From positions 1 to 26,980 of the IMG/VR virus record IMGVR_UViG_3300030118_000001: 26,980 bases of DNA; one strand, given 5' to 3'. Below the pieces are notes generated by a model. The model had not been told where the DNA came from and did not search any database. It was given only the letters and a program-made list of their open reading frames with translations. A program made the position numbers and the translations under genes. This DNA comes from a virus. Positions 8,618 to 14,104 of this stretch are shown piece by piece. Within the stretch, counting starts at the first letter, position 1; the number at the start of each line of letters is the position of its first letter.

Positions 8618-9045
8618 TATGCTAAGTCTCCGTGTCCAATTCCGTAACACTGGGCTAACTCAATAGCAGATGGACCAGAGCCACCGCCGTTGCCGACAGT
8701 ACAAACACCTAGCAAGCTAGAAGAAGTGCTTTCAGTAGAAAATCCTGAAGTGTAATTTGTACCCGACGGTCCTCCGCCCCCTTTTGTTGTGCCAGCAATA
8801 CGAATAAAAAATCCATCATCAAAATTGTTAGTGTTGTTTAATGCGTAATCTCCAGTGCCGTTATCTGTTATAGAAGCAAGGTTGAGACTGTTTTTAATTG
8901 CATTACTGTCAGTGGGGTCAAAGTTAGCCCACATTTTTGCTAATCCTTGCTCCAGAGACTGTGTGACACTAGCACCAACGGTAACAGTGACGGTTTTAGC
9001 GGTTGTGTTGCCTCTTAGGTCATCTACTTTAAGAATACTAGCCAT
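8617..9045 (-). CDS. Array family member 5 (block 2, second position), HGDLA C-terminus
   Basis: This is a 142-aa member with 'MASILKVDDLRGNTTAK', 'VTVGASVTQSLEQGLAKMWA', 'KNSLNLASITDNGTGDYALN' and 'NTNNFDDGFF', a Gly/Ser-rich variable part with GGGG and 'VGNGGGSGPS', and the terminus HGDLA. It is the counterpart of the gene at 11960-12349. The glycine-rich insert suggests flexible exposed loops. It starts in the previous stop and ends TAATG, so it is translationally coupled on both sides. Likely virion-associated; no function known. Confidence 0.72.
   Translation of the reverse strand: MASILKVDDLRGNTTAKTVTVTVGASVTQSLEQGLAKMWANFDPTDSNAIKNSLNLASITDNGTGDYALNNTNNFDDGFFIRIAGTTKGGGGPSGTNYTSGFSTESTSSSLLGVCTVGNGGGSGPSAIELAQCYGIGHGDLA
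8626..8631 (-). promoter_or_regulatory. Ribosome site embedded in HGDLA codons, junction 5
   Basis: GGAGAC encodes Gly-Asp and precedes ATG 8617 by 8 nt; stop and start overlap as TAATG. Confidence 0.65.
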
Positions 9046-9440
9046 TATACAAGGTCTCCATGTACTGCAACAGAGTTAGCTGTTGAATCGCCAAGACTGC
9101 CACTATCAGAATAATTTGCCAATGGTATTGAGGAGCTTGTTAACGCATCAGAATAAGAACTACTTGTGGCTAAATCTATCCCAAGCATCCTGCTTCTATT
9201 AACAGAGGTTGTTACAGCATAGGTTGAACCATCAGTAGCAGTTATATTATTAGTGAAGGTTACTGAAGCTTTTCCTGTAGAAGTATCCGTAAAAGATGAA
9301 AAATTAAATGAACCACGAAATACGTTAGCTGTATTTTGGTCATAAAGACAGTATGCTTTAGAAGCACTCTGTTTAGTCAGCGCAACAGGACCAGTGCCAG
9401 CCTTATCTGCAATAGTATCTACATTCAATACACTGGTCAT
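9045..9440 (-). CDS. Array family member 4 (block 2, first position), HGDLV C-terminus
   Basis: This is a 131-aa, more diverged member. The start is set at ATG 9440 ('MTSVLNVDTIADKAGTG'), overlapping the preceding TGA, with GGAG upstream. It keeps 'SASKAYCLYDQNTANVFRGS', 'FNFSSFTDTSTGKASVTFTN' and ends HGDLV. The middle ('RSRMLGIDLATSSSYSDALT') is not shared with others. It occupies the same place as the gene at 12346-12783 in the other block, though similarity to that gene is lower than for the other two pairs. No motif suggests an enzyme. Confidence 0.7.
   Translation of the reverse strand: MTSVLNVDTIADKAGTGPVALTKQSASKAYCLYDQNTANVFRGSFNFSSFTDTSTGKASVTFTNNITATDGSTYAVTTSVNRSRMLGIDLATSSSYSDALTSSSIPLANYSDSGSLGDSTANSVAVHGDLV
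9054..9059 (-). promoter_or_regulatory. Ribosome site embedded in HGDLV codons, junction 4
   Basis: GGAGAC encodes Gly-Asp of the terminal HGDLV, 8 nt before ATG 9045; Leu is CTT and the last residue Val, yet GGAGAC is unchanged. Confidence 0.65.
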
Positions 9441-9895
9441 ACGATACTCCAATAACCGTTAACAGTAACGGTGGCGTTCTGTGTAATGGGGCCAGCCGAC
9501 ATACCATTCTCATCGCTGTCAATCGTGATGTCAGCAGAAATAGTCTGCCCATTCAGACGGATGATGCTGTTGTTACCCTTGAATGGATAGCGTGTGTCAC
9601 TCTCTGTTTTAGTGTAACTGCTTGCTACAGCAAAGGTGTCATACACCACCATTTCAACAATGTCGTTCAGGCTGGCGGCTGTAACTAACACAACGCTTGT
9701 GCCTGTTGTAGCAGCATAGTCAGTACCCGGCTTGAGAAGCACACCGTTTTGATACACATCCATGTACAGGCTGTCTGTATAGCTCAGTGTCTTTGCATCA
9801 CCATCACTGCCACTGAATGTCGTTTGACTAGCTGTAGCCTGATATACAAATCGGTTGCGAACACCAAACTCTGGGGATTTTCCTATGTATGGCAT
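9437..9895 (-). CDS. Fibre-tip-like protein, head gene of array block 2
   Basis: This is a 152-aa protein starting 'MPYIGKSPEFGVRNRFVYQA' at ATG 9895; the longer frame adds six residues that overlap the upstream gene without need. The central beta module 'DSLYMDVYQNGVLLKPGTDY', then 'GTSVVLVTAASLNDIVEMVVYDTF', is the fibre-associated module also in the gene at 12780-13232. The C-terminus 'SAGPITQNATVTVNGYWSIV' is a widespread ending in marine phage fibre proteins. The end reads TGG AGT ATC GTATGA, giving a GGAG ribosome site for the next gene. The N-terminal motif may dock the protein on the tail. Confidence 0.72.
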   Translation of the reverse strand: MPYIGKSPEFGVRNRFVYQATASQTTFSGSDGDAKTLSYTDSLYMDVYQNGVLLKPGTDYAATTGTSVVLVTAASLNDIVEMVVYDTFAVASSYTKTESDTRYPFKGNNSIIRLNGQTISADITIDSDENGMSAGPITQNATVTVNGYWSIV

Positions 9896-10218
9896 TATGG
9901 TTTCTCCGGCCACTTAACATTGTCTAATGATGTTGCAGTTTTTGTTATATCTCGTAAGTCTTGTCTATACTTTTTCTGCGCATCAGTCATTGTTAAATCG
10001 CTAAGTCCCCACCAGTCGGTTTGATATAACAATGAATTTCGTTCTTCACGCAATGCAAACAACAAATCTTCTGCACTTTTAGTCGGGTTCACAAACGCAC
10101 CATCCTTATTTTTTACTTGACCACAAACAACAGTATCAGCCACTTCAACAAAACCGTCAGCGGCATCAGGTTGCTTTTGGATAACTACATTATCACTATT
10201 TAATAATACCCAAGCCAT
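9895..10218 (-). CDS. Tail-fibre assembly chaperone-like protein B
   Basis: This 107-aa protein has a small beta N-terminus ('MAWVLLNSDNVVIQKQPDAA') and the helical segment 'FALREERNSLLYQTDWWGLS', 'DLTMTDAQKKYRQDLRDIT', then 'LDNVKWPEKP'. The signature 'LR.ERN.LL..TDWW...D..MT....YRQ.LRDI' is a strong match to phage tail fibre assembly/chaperone-type proteins. It should act transiently in fibre folding. The last codons CCG GAG AAA CCA TAATG give GGAGAAA as ribosome site for the head gene of block 2, again overlapping the stop. Confidence in the family is high, in the client unknown. Confidence 0.75.
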   Translation of the reverse strand: MAWVLLNSDNVVIQKQPDAADGFVEVADTVVCGQVKNKDGAFVNPTKSAEDLLFALREERNSLLYQTDWWGLSDLTMTDAQKKYRQDLRDITKTATSLDNVKWPEKP

Positions 10219-10221
10219 GCC

Positions 10222-10719
10222 TTATCCAATCTTCATTATGTGAACAGTTGTGAATGTTTCTGGGTCTGAATTTGCCGCGAGACCTAAACCACCACTGGAA
10301 TATGCTGCAGAAACTTTCATCCGTATCTCATAAGTATTACTGGCTGAAATAACCACCCTAGCCCTACCCGTAGATAACCCAACAGTATAATTTGCTCCTG
10401 CAGTGGAGTGGCCGCTTGTTCCTGTTTCAACATTCGCGCCTGCTGTCACATCATAAAGCAAAGTGGCTGCTGCATTTGACCTAAAATGAGGACACTCCCA
10501 ATCAATAATATAAGTTCCTGCAATAAGTGTAAATTGATTGGATGAAATTGTTACAATATTATCAGGGTCAAAAACCTCTGTATTTAAATCTCGTGTTGTA
10601 AATGATGTAACTGATGTGCCACCAGCAGTGCCACTTGATTTTTGGTCAGAGACAACAGCAAAAGAAATTGGGCCTGCACCCGCGCCAAGACCGTCTGATA
10701 ATATCCTAGTTAGTGCCAT
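10222..10719 (-). CDS. Possible jelly-roll (C1q/TNF-like) fibre-tip protein
   Basis: This is a 165-aa, beta-rich protein. The segment 'QFTLIAGTYIIDWECPHFRS', then 'AAATLLYDVTAG', 'NYTVGLSTGRARVVISASNT', 'YEIRMKVSAAYSS' and 'TTVHIMKIG' follows the strand order and the 'f.l.aGtY.i....p' signature of C1q/TNF-like trimeric jelly-roll domains used as fibre tips and receptor binders. The N-terminal 50 residues are Gly/Ser/Thr-rich. The assignment is by pattern only. It sits between two chaperone-like genes, suggesting that it is a client. The start ATG 10719 has a weak ribosome site. Confidence 0.58.
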   Translation of the reverse strand: MALTRILSDGLGAGAGPISFAVVSDQKSSGTAGGTSVTSFTTRDLNTEVFDPDNIVTISSNQFTLIAGTYIIDWECPHFRSNAAATLLYDVTAGANVETGTSGHSTAGANYTVGLSTGRARVVISASNTYEIRMKVSAAYSSGGLGLAANSDPETFTTVHIMKIG

Positions 10720-10729
10720 AACTTATCGC

Positions 10730-11104
10730 CTATACGTAAGGGCTGTCACCCAATAGAGATGTATCCCAAGCTGCCTTGAGTTTAGCAATTGTGTCTGCAT
10801 CTGTAATTGCAGAAGCAGCAGGTGCATCACGCAGTGCTTTCTTCTTATTTACAGAAGCAGTCTTTGCATCTGCATCGTCAGCCTCTAGTGCTTTCATATA
10901 CACTACGTCCTCTGCTTCTAGCAGTGGCGCACGAACTTCACGGATTTTACCCTTGAATATTTCTTTGGCTTTTGTCATGTCCTCAGATATGACTTTGCCA
11001 TCTAATGACCATGCATTGCGAAAGTGACGGTCAGAAGGAACGGTAGCTGATGCAGCATCAATCTGATTCCCGTCCTTGTCTACGATGTATGTTTTTGGTG
11101 CCAT
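10730..11104 (-). CDS. Tail-fibre assembly chaperone-like protein A
   Basis: This is a 124-aa protein. The first third is a small beta part ('KTYIVDKDGNQIDAASATVP', then 'RHFRNAWSLDGKVI'). The rest is helical: 'DMTKAKEIFKGKIREVRAPL' then 'LEAEDVVYMKALEADDADA', 'KKALRDAP', 'KLKAAW'. The arrangement 'K.R..R.PLL...D...A...D......K.ALRD' is that of phage proteins often annotated as tail fibre assembly or tail assembly chaperones. Such proteins help fibres fold and trimerise and are not usually in the mature particle. It lies among fibre-like genes, as expected. The gene at 9895-10218 has the same helical pattern. Confidence 0.6.
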   Translation of the reverse strand: MAPKTYIVDKDGNQIDAASATVPSDRHFRNAWSLDGKVISEDMTKAKEIFKGKIREVRAPLLEAEDVVYMKALEADDADAKTASVNKKKALRDAPAASAITDADTIAKLKAAWDTSLLGDSPYV

Positions 11105-11115
11105 TAGTTTTCTCC

Positions 11116-11589
11116 TTATGCAGCCAATTCAGTGACGCTAAGTTCTTCAGTAATCTTCCAAGCATTGCGCCACTCACGTGTACCCGGAAGCTGTTCTTTG
11201 CGGCATATAACTATCTTAGGTTTGTTGCCCTCATTCCAATTGCGCCATACATGCTGTGGGCAATCTTTCATAATTAAGTATTCTATTGCCTGTTCTTCTG
11301 TCATAGCTTCTACAGGCTTTGTGTTGTGCAGCAAATGACCACGAGTGTGCTTCTTAAAGTCAGGTTGTGCTTCGTCTTTGGCTAGTTCCCAATAGACTTG
11401 CACTGGTGGTAAGATACCACCCTGCAATGCACAAGCCATCCAGTTAGGGTCAGGCACAAGCACTTTTGCACATTCGTCTATGTTGTCTTCGTATACTACG
11501 CGATATTCAGACTGATAGGCTTCTAGGTTTTCCTTTGCCCAGCAAAGCCTATCCCATAAGTGTGTGCCTTGAAATTCTGGTGTCTGCAT
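11116..11589 (-). CDS. Hypothetical protein between the two array blocks
   Basis: This is a 157-aa soluble alpha/beta protein. The start is placed at ATG 11589 ('MQTPEFQGTHLWDRLCWAKE'), overlapping the previous stop. Visible features are many Trp and aromatic residues, 'KVLVPDPNWMACALQGGILP', 'MTEEQAIEYLIMKDCPQHVW' and a C-terminal 'REWRNAWKITEEL'. It is unlike the low-complexity Ser/Thr-rich neighbours in composition: it has more Trp, Cys, Glu and Lys. It does not look like a fibre; a cytoplasmic assembly helper or regulator is more likely. I recall similar proteins beside tail genes of marine phages but know no function. It is followed by a strong AAGGAG site for the next gene. Confidence 0.65.
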   Translation of the reverse strand: MQTPEFQGTHLWDRLCWAKENLEAYQSEYRVVYEDNIDECAKVLVPDPNWMACALQGGILPPVQVYWELAKDEAQPDFKKHTRGHLLHNTKPVEAMTEEQAIEYLIMKDCPQHVWRNWNEGNKPKIVICRKEQLPGTREWRNAWKITEELSVTELAA

Positions 11590-11960
11590 TATGCTAATTC
11601 TCCATGACAACTAAAACTTGTATCATTTTCATCTGAGAAACTACCTGTATCAACAGTGGCTATTCTCACAGTGCCTGTTGCTTGTCCTGCGGCTCTAGCG
11701 TTACTCGTCTGACTTATGTTGTAGTCTGCGTCAGCCGCCGCCGCAAAGTGTGCATTAACCATGTTACTGGAAAATTGAGGATTAAAATCACCTGTGCCGT
11801 TATCTGTCAAACTGCTACAATTGAGACTGTCGTCCAAAGTCGCATCACTACCCTCAAAATGACCCCAAGCCTTCGCACTACCCTCAACAACGAACTTTGT
11901 GTCTACAGAGCCGGAGGTGCTGTGTTCTAGGGTATCTGCTTTGATTTTTCCTAGTGCCAT
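11589..11960 (-). CDS. Array family member 3 (block 1, third position), HGELA C-terminus
   Basis: This is a 123-aa family member with 'MALGKIKADTLEHSTSG', then 'FVVEGSAKAWGHFEGSDATL', 'DDSLNCSSLTDNGTGDFNPQ' and HGELA. It matches the third gene of the other block (8240-8617), which has 'VAEGSAKAWAHFDG' and 'GTGNYNP'. The segment between the core and the terminus ('HFAAAADADYNISQTSNARA') is not shared and may be the exposed variable face. The end reads GGA GAA TTA GCA TAATG, so it also carries the next ribosome site. The function is not known; it has the size and composition of a small beta-structured fibre protein. Confidence 0.72.
   Translation of the reverse strand: MALGKIKADTLEHSTSGSVDTKFVVEGSAKAWGHFEGSDATLDDSLNCSSLTDNGTGDFNPQFSSNMVNAHFAAAADADYNISQTSNARAAGQATGTVRIATVDTGSFSDENDTSFSCHGELA
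11598..11603 (-). promoter_or_regulatory. Ribosome site embedded in HGELA codons, junction 3
   Basis: GGAGAA encodes Gly-Glu of the terminal HGELA and precedes ATG 11589 by 8 nt, with the stop and start overlapping as TAATG. Unlike junctions 1 and 2 the next gene is not a family member. Confidence 0.62.
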
Positions 11961-12349
11961 TATGCGAGGTCTCCAAAACCTAACTCATTCACATTGTCAT
12001 AGTCATAAGCGGCGGCGGTATCTATTCTTTTTGTAATAATATGAACTTTATTTGTGGATGGATTATCTTCAATCATTACATTTCCAACAGTAAATGTTTG
12101 ACCTGCGTTAAAATAAGCAACAGATGAAAAATTATTTGTGTAATTTATTTCCGTTTTTGCTGTAGCTGTATCTGTTAAAGAAGCTACGTTTAAACTGTCT
12201 ACAATAGCCACCGTGCCACTTTGGTCATAGTGACAAAGCATTTTAGCAATGCCATCTTGTAATTTCTGTGTAGCACTAGCACCAACGGTCACGGTAAGGT
12301 CATTAGCAGTACTTACGCCAGTGAGTTTGTTTGTTTTTACCTCACTCAT
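11960..12349 (-). CDS. Array family member 2 (block 1, second position), FGDLA C-terminus
   Basis: This is a 129-aa family member. The N-terminus 'MSEVKTNKLTGVSTANDLTV' leads to 'VTVGASATQKLQDGIAKML', then 'VDSLNVASLTDTATAKTEIN' and 'YTNNFSSVAYF', a variable strand-rich segment, and FGDLA. Its closest relative in the window is the gene at 8617-9045, which has 'VTVGASVTQSLEQGLAKMWA' and 'NSLNLASITDNGTGDYALNN'. Both stand second in their block. It starts within the stop of the previous gene and ends TAATG into the next. No enzymatic motif. Likely a virion surface protein, by context. Confidence 0.72.
   Translation of the reverse strand: MSEVKTNKLTGVSTANDLTVTVGASATQKLQDGIAKMLCHYDQSGTVAIVDSLNVASLTDTATAKTEINYTNNFSSVAYFNAGQTFTVGNVMIEDNPSTNKVHIITKRIDTAAAYDYDNVNELGFGDLA
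11969..11974 (-). promoter_or_regulatory. Ribosome site embedded in FGDLA codons, junction 2
   Basis: GGAGAC encodes Gly-Asp of the terminal FGDLA and lies 8 nt before ATG 11960, which overlaps the TAA stop. The Leu codon is CTC here, so the GGAGA bases are kept while the next codon varies. Confidence 0.65.
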
Positions 12350-12783
12350 GCTAAGTCTCCATGTAAAACAACACCAGCATAGTTAACATCTTCCATTGAT
12401 GTATTAGCATAGGCAGTAACATATCTAGCAGCAGTAGTGGTTGCGGGTGTTGAAAGTTCAGCTTGACTAATACATTCTTGACTGTTTGATGCTAGTCCAC
12501 ACATTCCTGACCTACAATACGAGGCATTGCTCATAGCCGATGATATTGTGACTGTGTAATCTCCTGTTCCATTATCTGTAAGACTTGAGTGATTTAAACT
12601 ATCTCGCACAGCAACAGTGCTTGTTCCATTCCAGTTAACCCAAGATTTACCCAGACTTTGTACAATATTTTGTGTAACGCTAGTGCCGCCATCTGATTCA
12701 TATACAGAGGTATTTTTAACTCTAATGTCTACACCAGCAGTGCCGCCAGTTTTTCTAATTGTATCTGCAAGCAATGTACTCAT
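12346..12783 (-). CDS. Array family member 1 (block 1, first position), HGDLA C-terminus
   Basis: This is a 145-aa protein of the repeated family. Order of motifs: N-terminal 'MSTLLADTIRKTGG', then 'GGTSVTQNIVQSLGKSWVNW', 'RDSLNHSSLTDNGTGDYT', a variable Cys- and Ser-containing segment (about 85-125), and HGDLA. The core 'K.W..F.GT...A.RDS.N.SS.TDNGTGDY' is a sequence I associate with small marine phage fibre-like proteins. The variable part before the fixed C-terminus contains three Cys, which is unusual here. The terminal codons GGA GAC carry the ribosome site of the next gene, and stop and start overlap as ATGA. Function is unknown; a trimeric fibre tip or adhesin is the working idea. Confidence 0.72.
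   Translation of the reverse strand: MSTLLADTIRKTGGTAGVDIRVKNTSVYESDGGTSVTQNIVQSLGKSWVNWNGTSTVAVRDSLNHSSLTDNGTGDYTVTISSAMSNASYCRSGMCGLASNSQECISQAELSTPATTTAARYVTAYANTSMEDVNYAGVVLHGDLA
12355..12360 (-). promoter_or_regulatory. Ribosome site embedded in HGDLA codons, junction 1
   Basis: GGAGAC is both the Gly-Asp codons at the end of the gene at 12346-12783 and the Shine-Dalgarno sequence 5 nt before ATG 12349. Confidence 0.65.
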
Positions 12784-13232
12784 AGCGTCACCAATGTCCC
12801 ACCGCTTTCAACGGTTAGTGTAACACCAGAAGCCACAGTAAACGGACCAGTTACGTTGGCGTTCTCTGTGGCTAGGATAGTGGTGTCTACAGTCAGGCTT
12901 TGATTGTTCGTGCGGAAGATACCGCCAGACTTAAAGTTGCCTCTGTTTTCTGAGGCAGGTGAGATAGACCCAGCAGACGTACCCATGTACATGACAAAGA
13001 TATTGTTGCCTGAGTTACTTGATGGTGCTTCATCAAATGTAAGTGCAGTTCCATTAGGGACAGTATATGAACCATCAGGCTCTTGTACCACACCATCTAC
13101 GGAAACGATTATATCTTCTGCACGAGCCGTTTGATTTAGAGTAAAGACAGTTGTTGAACCATCTCCACTAAACTCTTGGCGTGTTGGCCTAGACTGAAAG
13201 CTGGCGTTAGGTAGGTTGCCTAAAAAGGGCAT
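12780..13232 (-). CDS. Fibre-tip-like protein, head gene of array block 1
   Basis: This 150-aa protein starts 'MPFLGNLPNASFQSRPTRQE'. Then comes a domain of the type 'FSGDGSTTVFTLNQ...IIVSVDGVVQEPDGSYTVPNGTALTFDEAP', a beta module repeatedly found in phage fibre and fibre-attached proteins. The C-terminus 'NVTGPFTVASGVTLTVESGG' is a frequent ending of marine phage fibre proteins. It resembles the gene at 9437-9895 in start motif, central module and C-terminal form. Each of the two is followed by three members of another family, so the pair mark two copies of one block. It overlaps the neighbours on both sides by 1-4 nt. Role: probable structural or receptor-contact protein, inferred. Confidence 0.72.
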   Translation of the reverse strand: MPFLGNLPNASFQSRPTRQEFSGDGSTTVFTLNQTARAEDIIVSVDGVVQEPDGSYTVPNGTALTFDEAPSSNSGNNIFVMYMGTSAGSISPASENRGNFKSGGIFRTNNQSLTVDTTILATENANVTGPFTVASGVTLTVESGGTLVTL

Positions 13233-13561
13233 TAGGTTATCTCCATAATACTCAAGGCTGTGTCTGCACTATTAGCAGTATCAGAAACAATACTGATTGT
13301 ATGTGTTGTCTCCATCACTATTTTATTACCTGACATATATTCAAATGCACCACCTGCAGGTATCGGTATATTTTTAGCCAAGAACACAGTAGATGCTGCA
13401 CTTAGCTTTATATCTACTGTGATTTGGCTTGACGTAGTATTAGAGATAGTCAGGCCAATAACCACAGTAGTTGTTGACGCAGGAACGGTATAGATATTCA
13501 TCGCTGCATTAGCTGCAGTGCTAGACCCATCAAACGTCTTTACTTTGAAGGTATTAGCCAT
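13232..13561 (-). CDS. Small beta-rich virion-region protein
   Basis: This is a 109-aa protein. A likely beta-sandwich is suggested by 'MNIYTVPASTTTVVIGLTIS', 'ITVDIKLSAASTVFLAKNIP' and 'IPAGGAFEYMSGNKIVMETT'. The 'TVPA.TT.V..GL...N' opening and 'NIPIPAGG.FE...G.KIVL' middle recur in short phage proteins near tail fibres, whose function is not established to my knowledge. The terminal peptide MEIT is read from ATG GAG ATA ACC TAA and contains the GGAG Shine-Dalgarno of the next gene, whose ATG overlaps the stop (TAATG). It could be a tail or fibre accessory. Confidence 0.7.
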   Translation of the reverse strand: MANTFKVKTFDGSSTAANAAMNIYTVPASTTTVVIGLTISNTTSSQITVDIKLSAASTVFLAKNIPIPAGGAFEYMSGNKIVMETTHTISIVSDTANSADTALSIMEIT

Positions 13562-13571
13562 AACTTACTCC

Positions 13572-14021
13572 TTACGCTACATCATCTAGCAATGCTGCCA
13601 CTACACAAGTTACTGTGCTTGAAGACGAGATTGCGTGAATGTCTCCGACAGTAGTGTTTGGCAGATTAGCATAAAAGCTATGACCAGCTTTAATCTTGAT
13701 AGCGTCTCCTGCACTTGTTGAAGCAGTGCCAGCATCAAGGACAATGTATACGTCATTGCTTGAATCTGTGTTTTTAATAAACAGGAAGTTGACCTTATCA
13801 CCAGTTGCAATTGCTGTAGGTGCTGTATCATCATCTACTGCAGTATAGTCAATAAAGTTACCTGCCATCAAGTCTGTGCTAGAGTTAGACACACTTGTTA
13901 GCTTGTAATACCATTTATCGTTTGCATCTGCAGGTGATATTGTCATGCTGCCAGAAATAGTCTTGGCAATCTCATCAGGCAATACCGTTGCCTGTACGGT
14001 TACTGAGGCATCGTCTGCCAT
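13572..14021 (-). CDS. Hypothetical virion-region protein, first of the array
   Basis: This 149-aa acidic protein is probably all beta ('KTISGSMTISPADANDKWYY', 'GDKVNFLFIKNTDSSNDVYIVLDAG', then 'IKIKAGHSFYANLPNTTVGD'). The last part, with a charge-poor strand and 'AGHSFYANLP', resembles small beta-sandwich proteins seen beside tail genes in marine phages. It has no transmembrane helix or catalytic motif. It is the first gene after the perfect-consensus promoter and has a good AGGAG site, so it should be strongly expressed, which fits a structural component. I do not recognise a named family. Confidence 0.7.
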   Translation of the reverse strand: MADDASVTVQATVLPDEIAKTISGSMTISPADANDKWYYKLTSVSNSSTDLMAGNFIDYTAVDDDTAPTAIATGDKVNFLFIKNTDSSNDVYIVLDAGTASTSAGDAIKIKAGHSFYANLPNTTVGDIHAISSSSTVTCVVAALLDDVA

Positions 14022-14055
14022 GATATACTCCTATTGTTATATCTAATATACTATA

Positions 14056-14084
14056 ATTATACCACAACTATAGTATTTTGTCAA
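14056..14084 (-). promoter_or_regulatory. Perfect-consensus sigma70 promoter for the small-gene array
   Basis: On the minus strand TTGACA (14084-14079), a 17-bp spacer and TATAAT (14061-14056) match the housekeeping consensus exactly. It lies in the 70-bp gap after the fibre gene. The start point would be near 14049, giving a leader of about 28 nt before ATG 14021, which has AGGAG upstream. It shares TTGACAAA and TATAA(T/C)TATAGT with the capsid promoter. Confidence 0.82.
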
Positions 14085-14104
14085 GCACTTTTTATCCAAG
14101 TGCT
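14084..14104. repeat. 7-bp hairpin at the fibre stop codon
   Basis: AGCACTT (14084-14090) and AAGTGCT (14098-14104) are perfect inverted arms with a 7-nt loop that contains the fibre stop codon; the stem abuts the -35 of the next promoter. It is only moderately GC-rich and has no U-run after it on the minus strand, so it would be a weak terminator at most. Confidence 0.4.

Noticed and set aside
12893-13096. Minus-strand alternative frame in the block 1 head gene
   Set aside because: Fully contained in a better supported gene; composition fits frame shadow.
8240-13232. Diversity-generating retroelement acting on the array genes
   Set aside because: No reverse transcriptase or template repeat was seen in the window, and the conserved C-termini are explained by the embedded ribosome sites.
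14084-14104. Intrinsic terminator after the fibre gene
   Set aside because: The 7-bp stem has no U-run on the transcribed strand; listed only as a hairpin.
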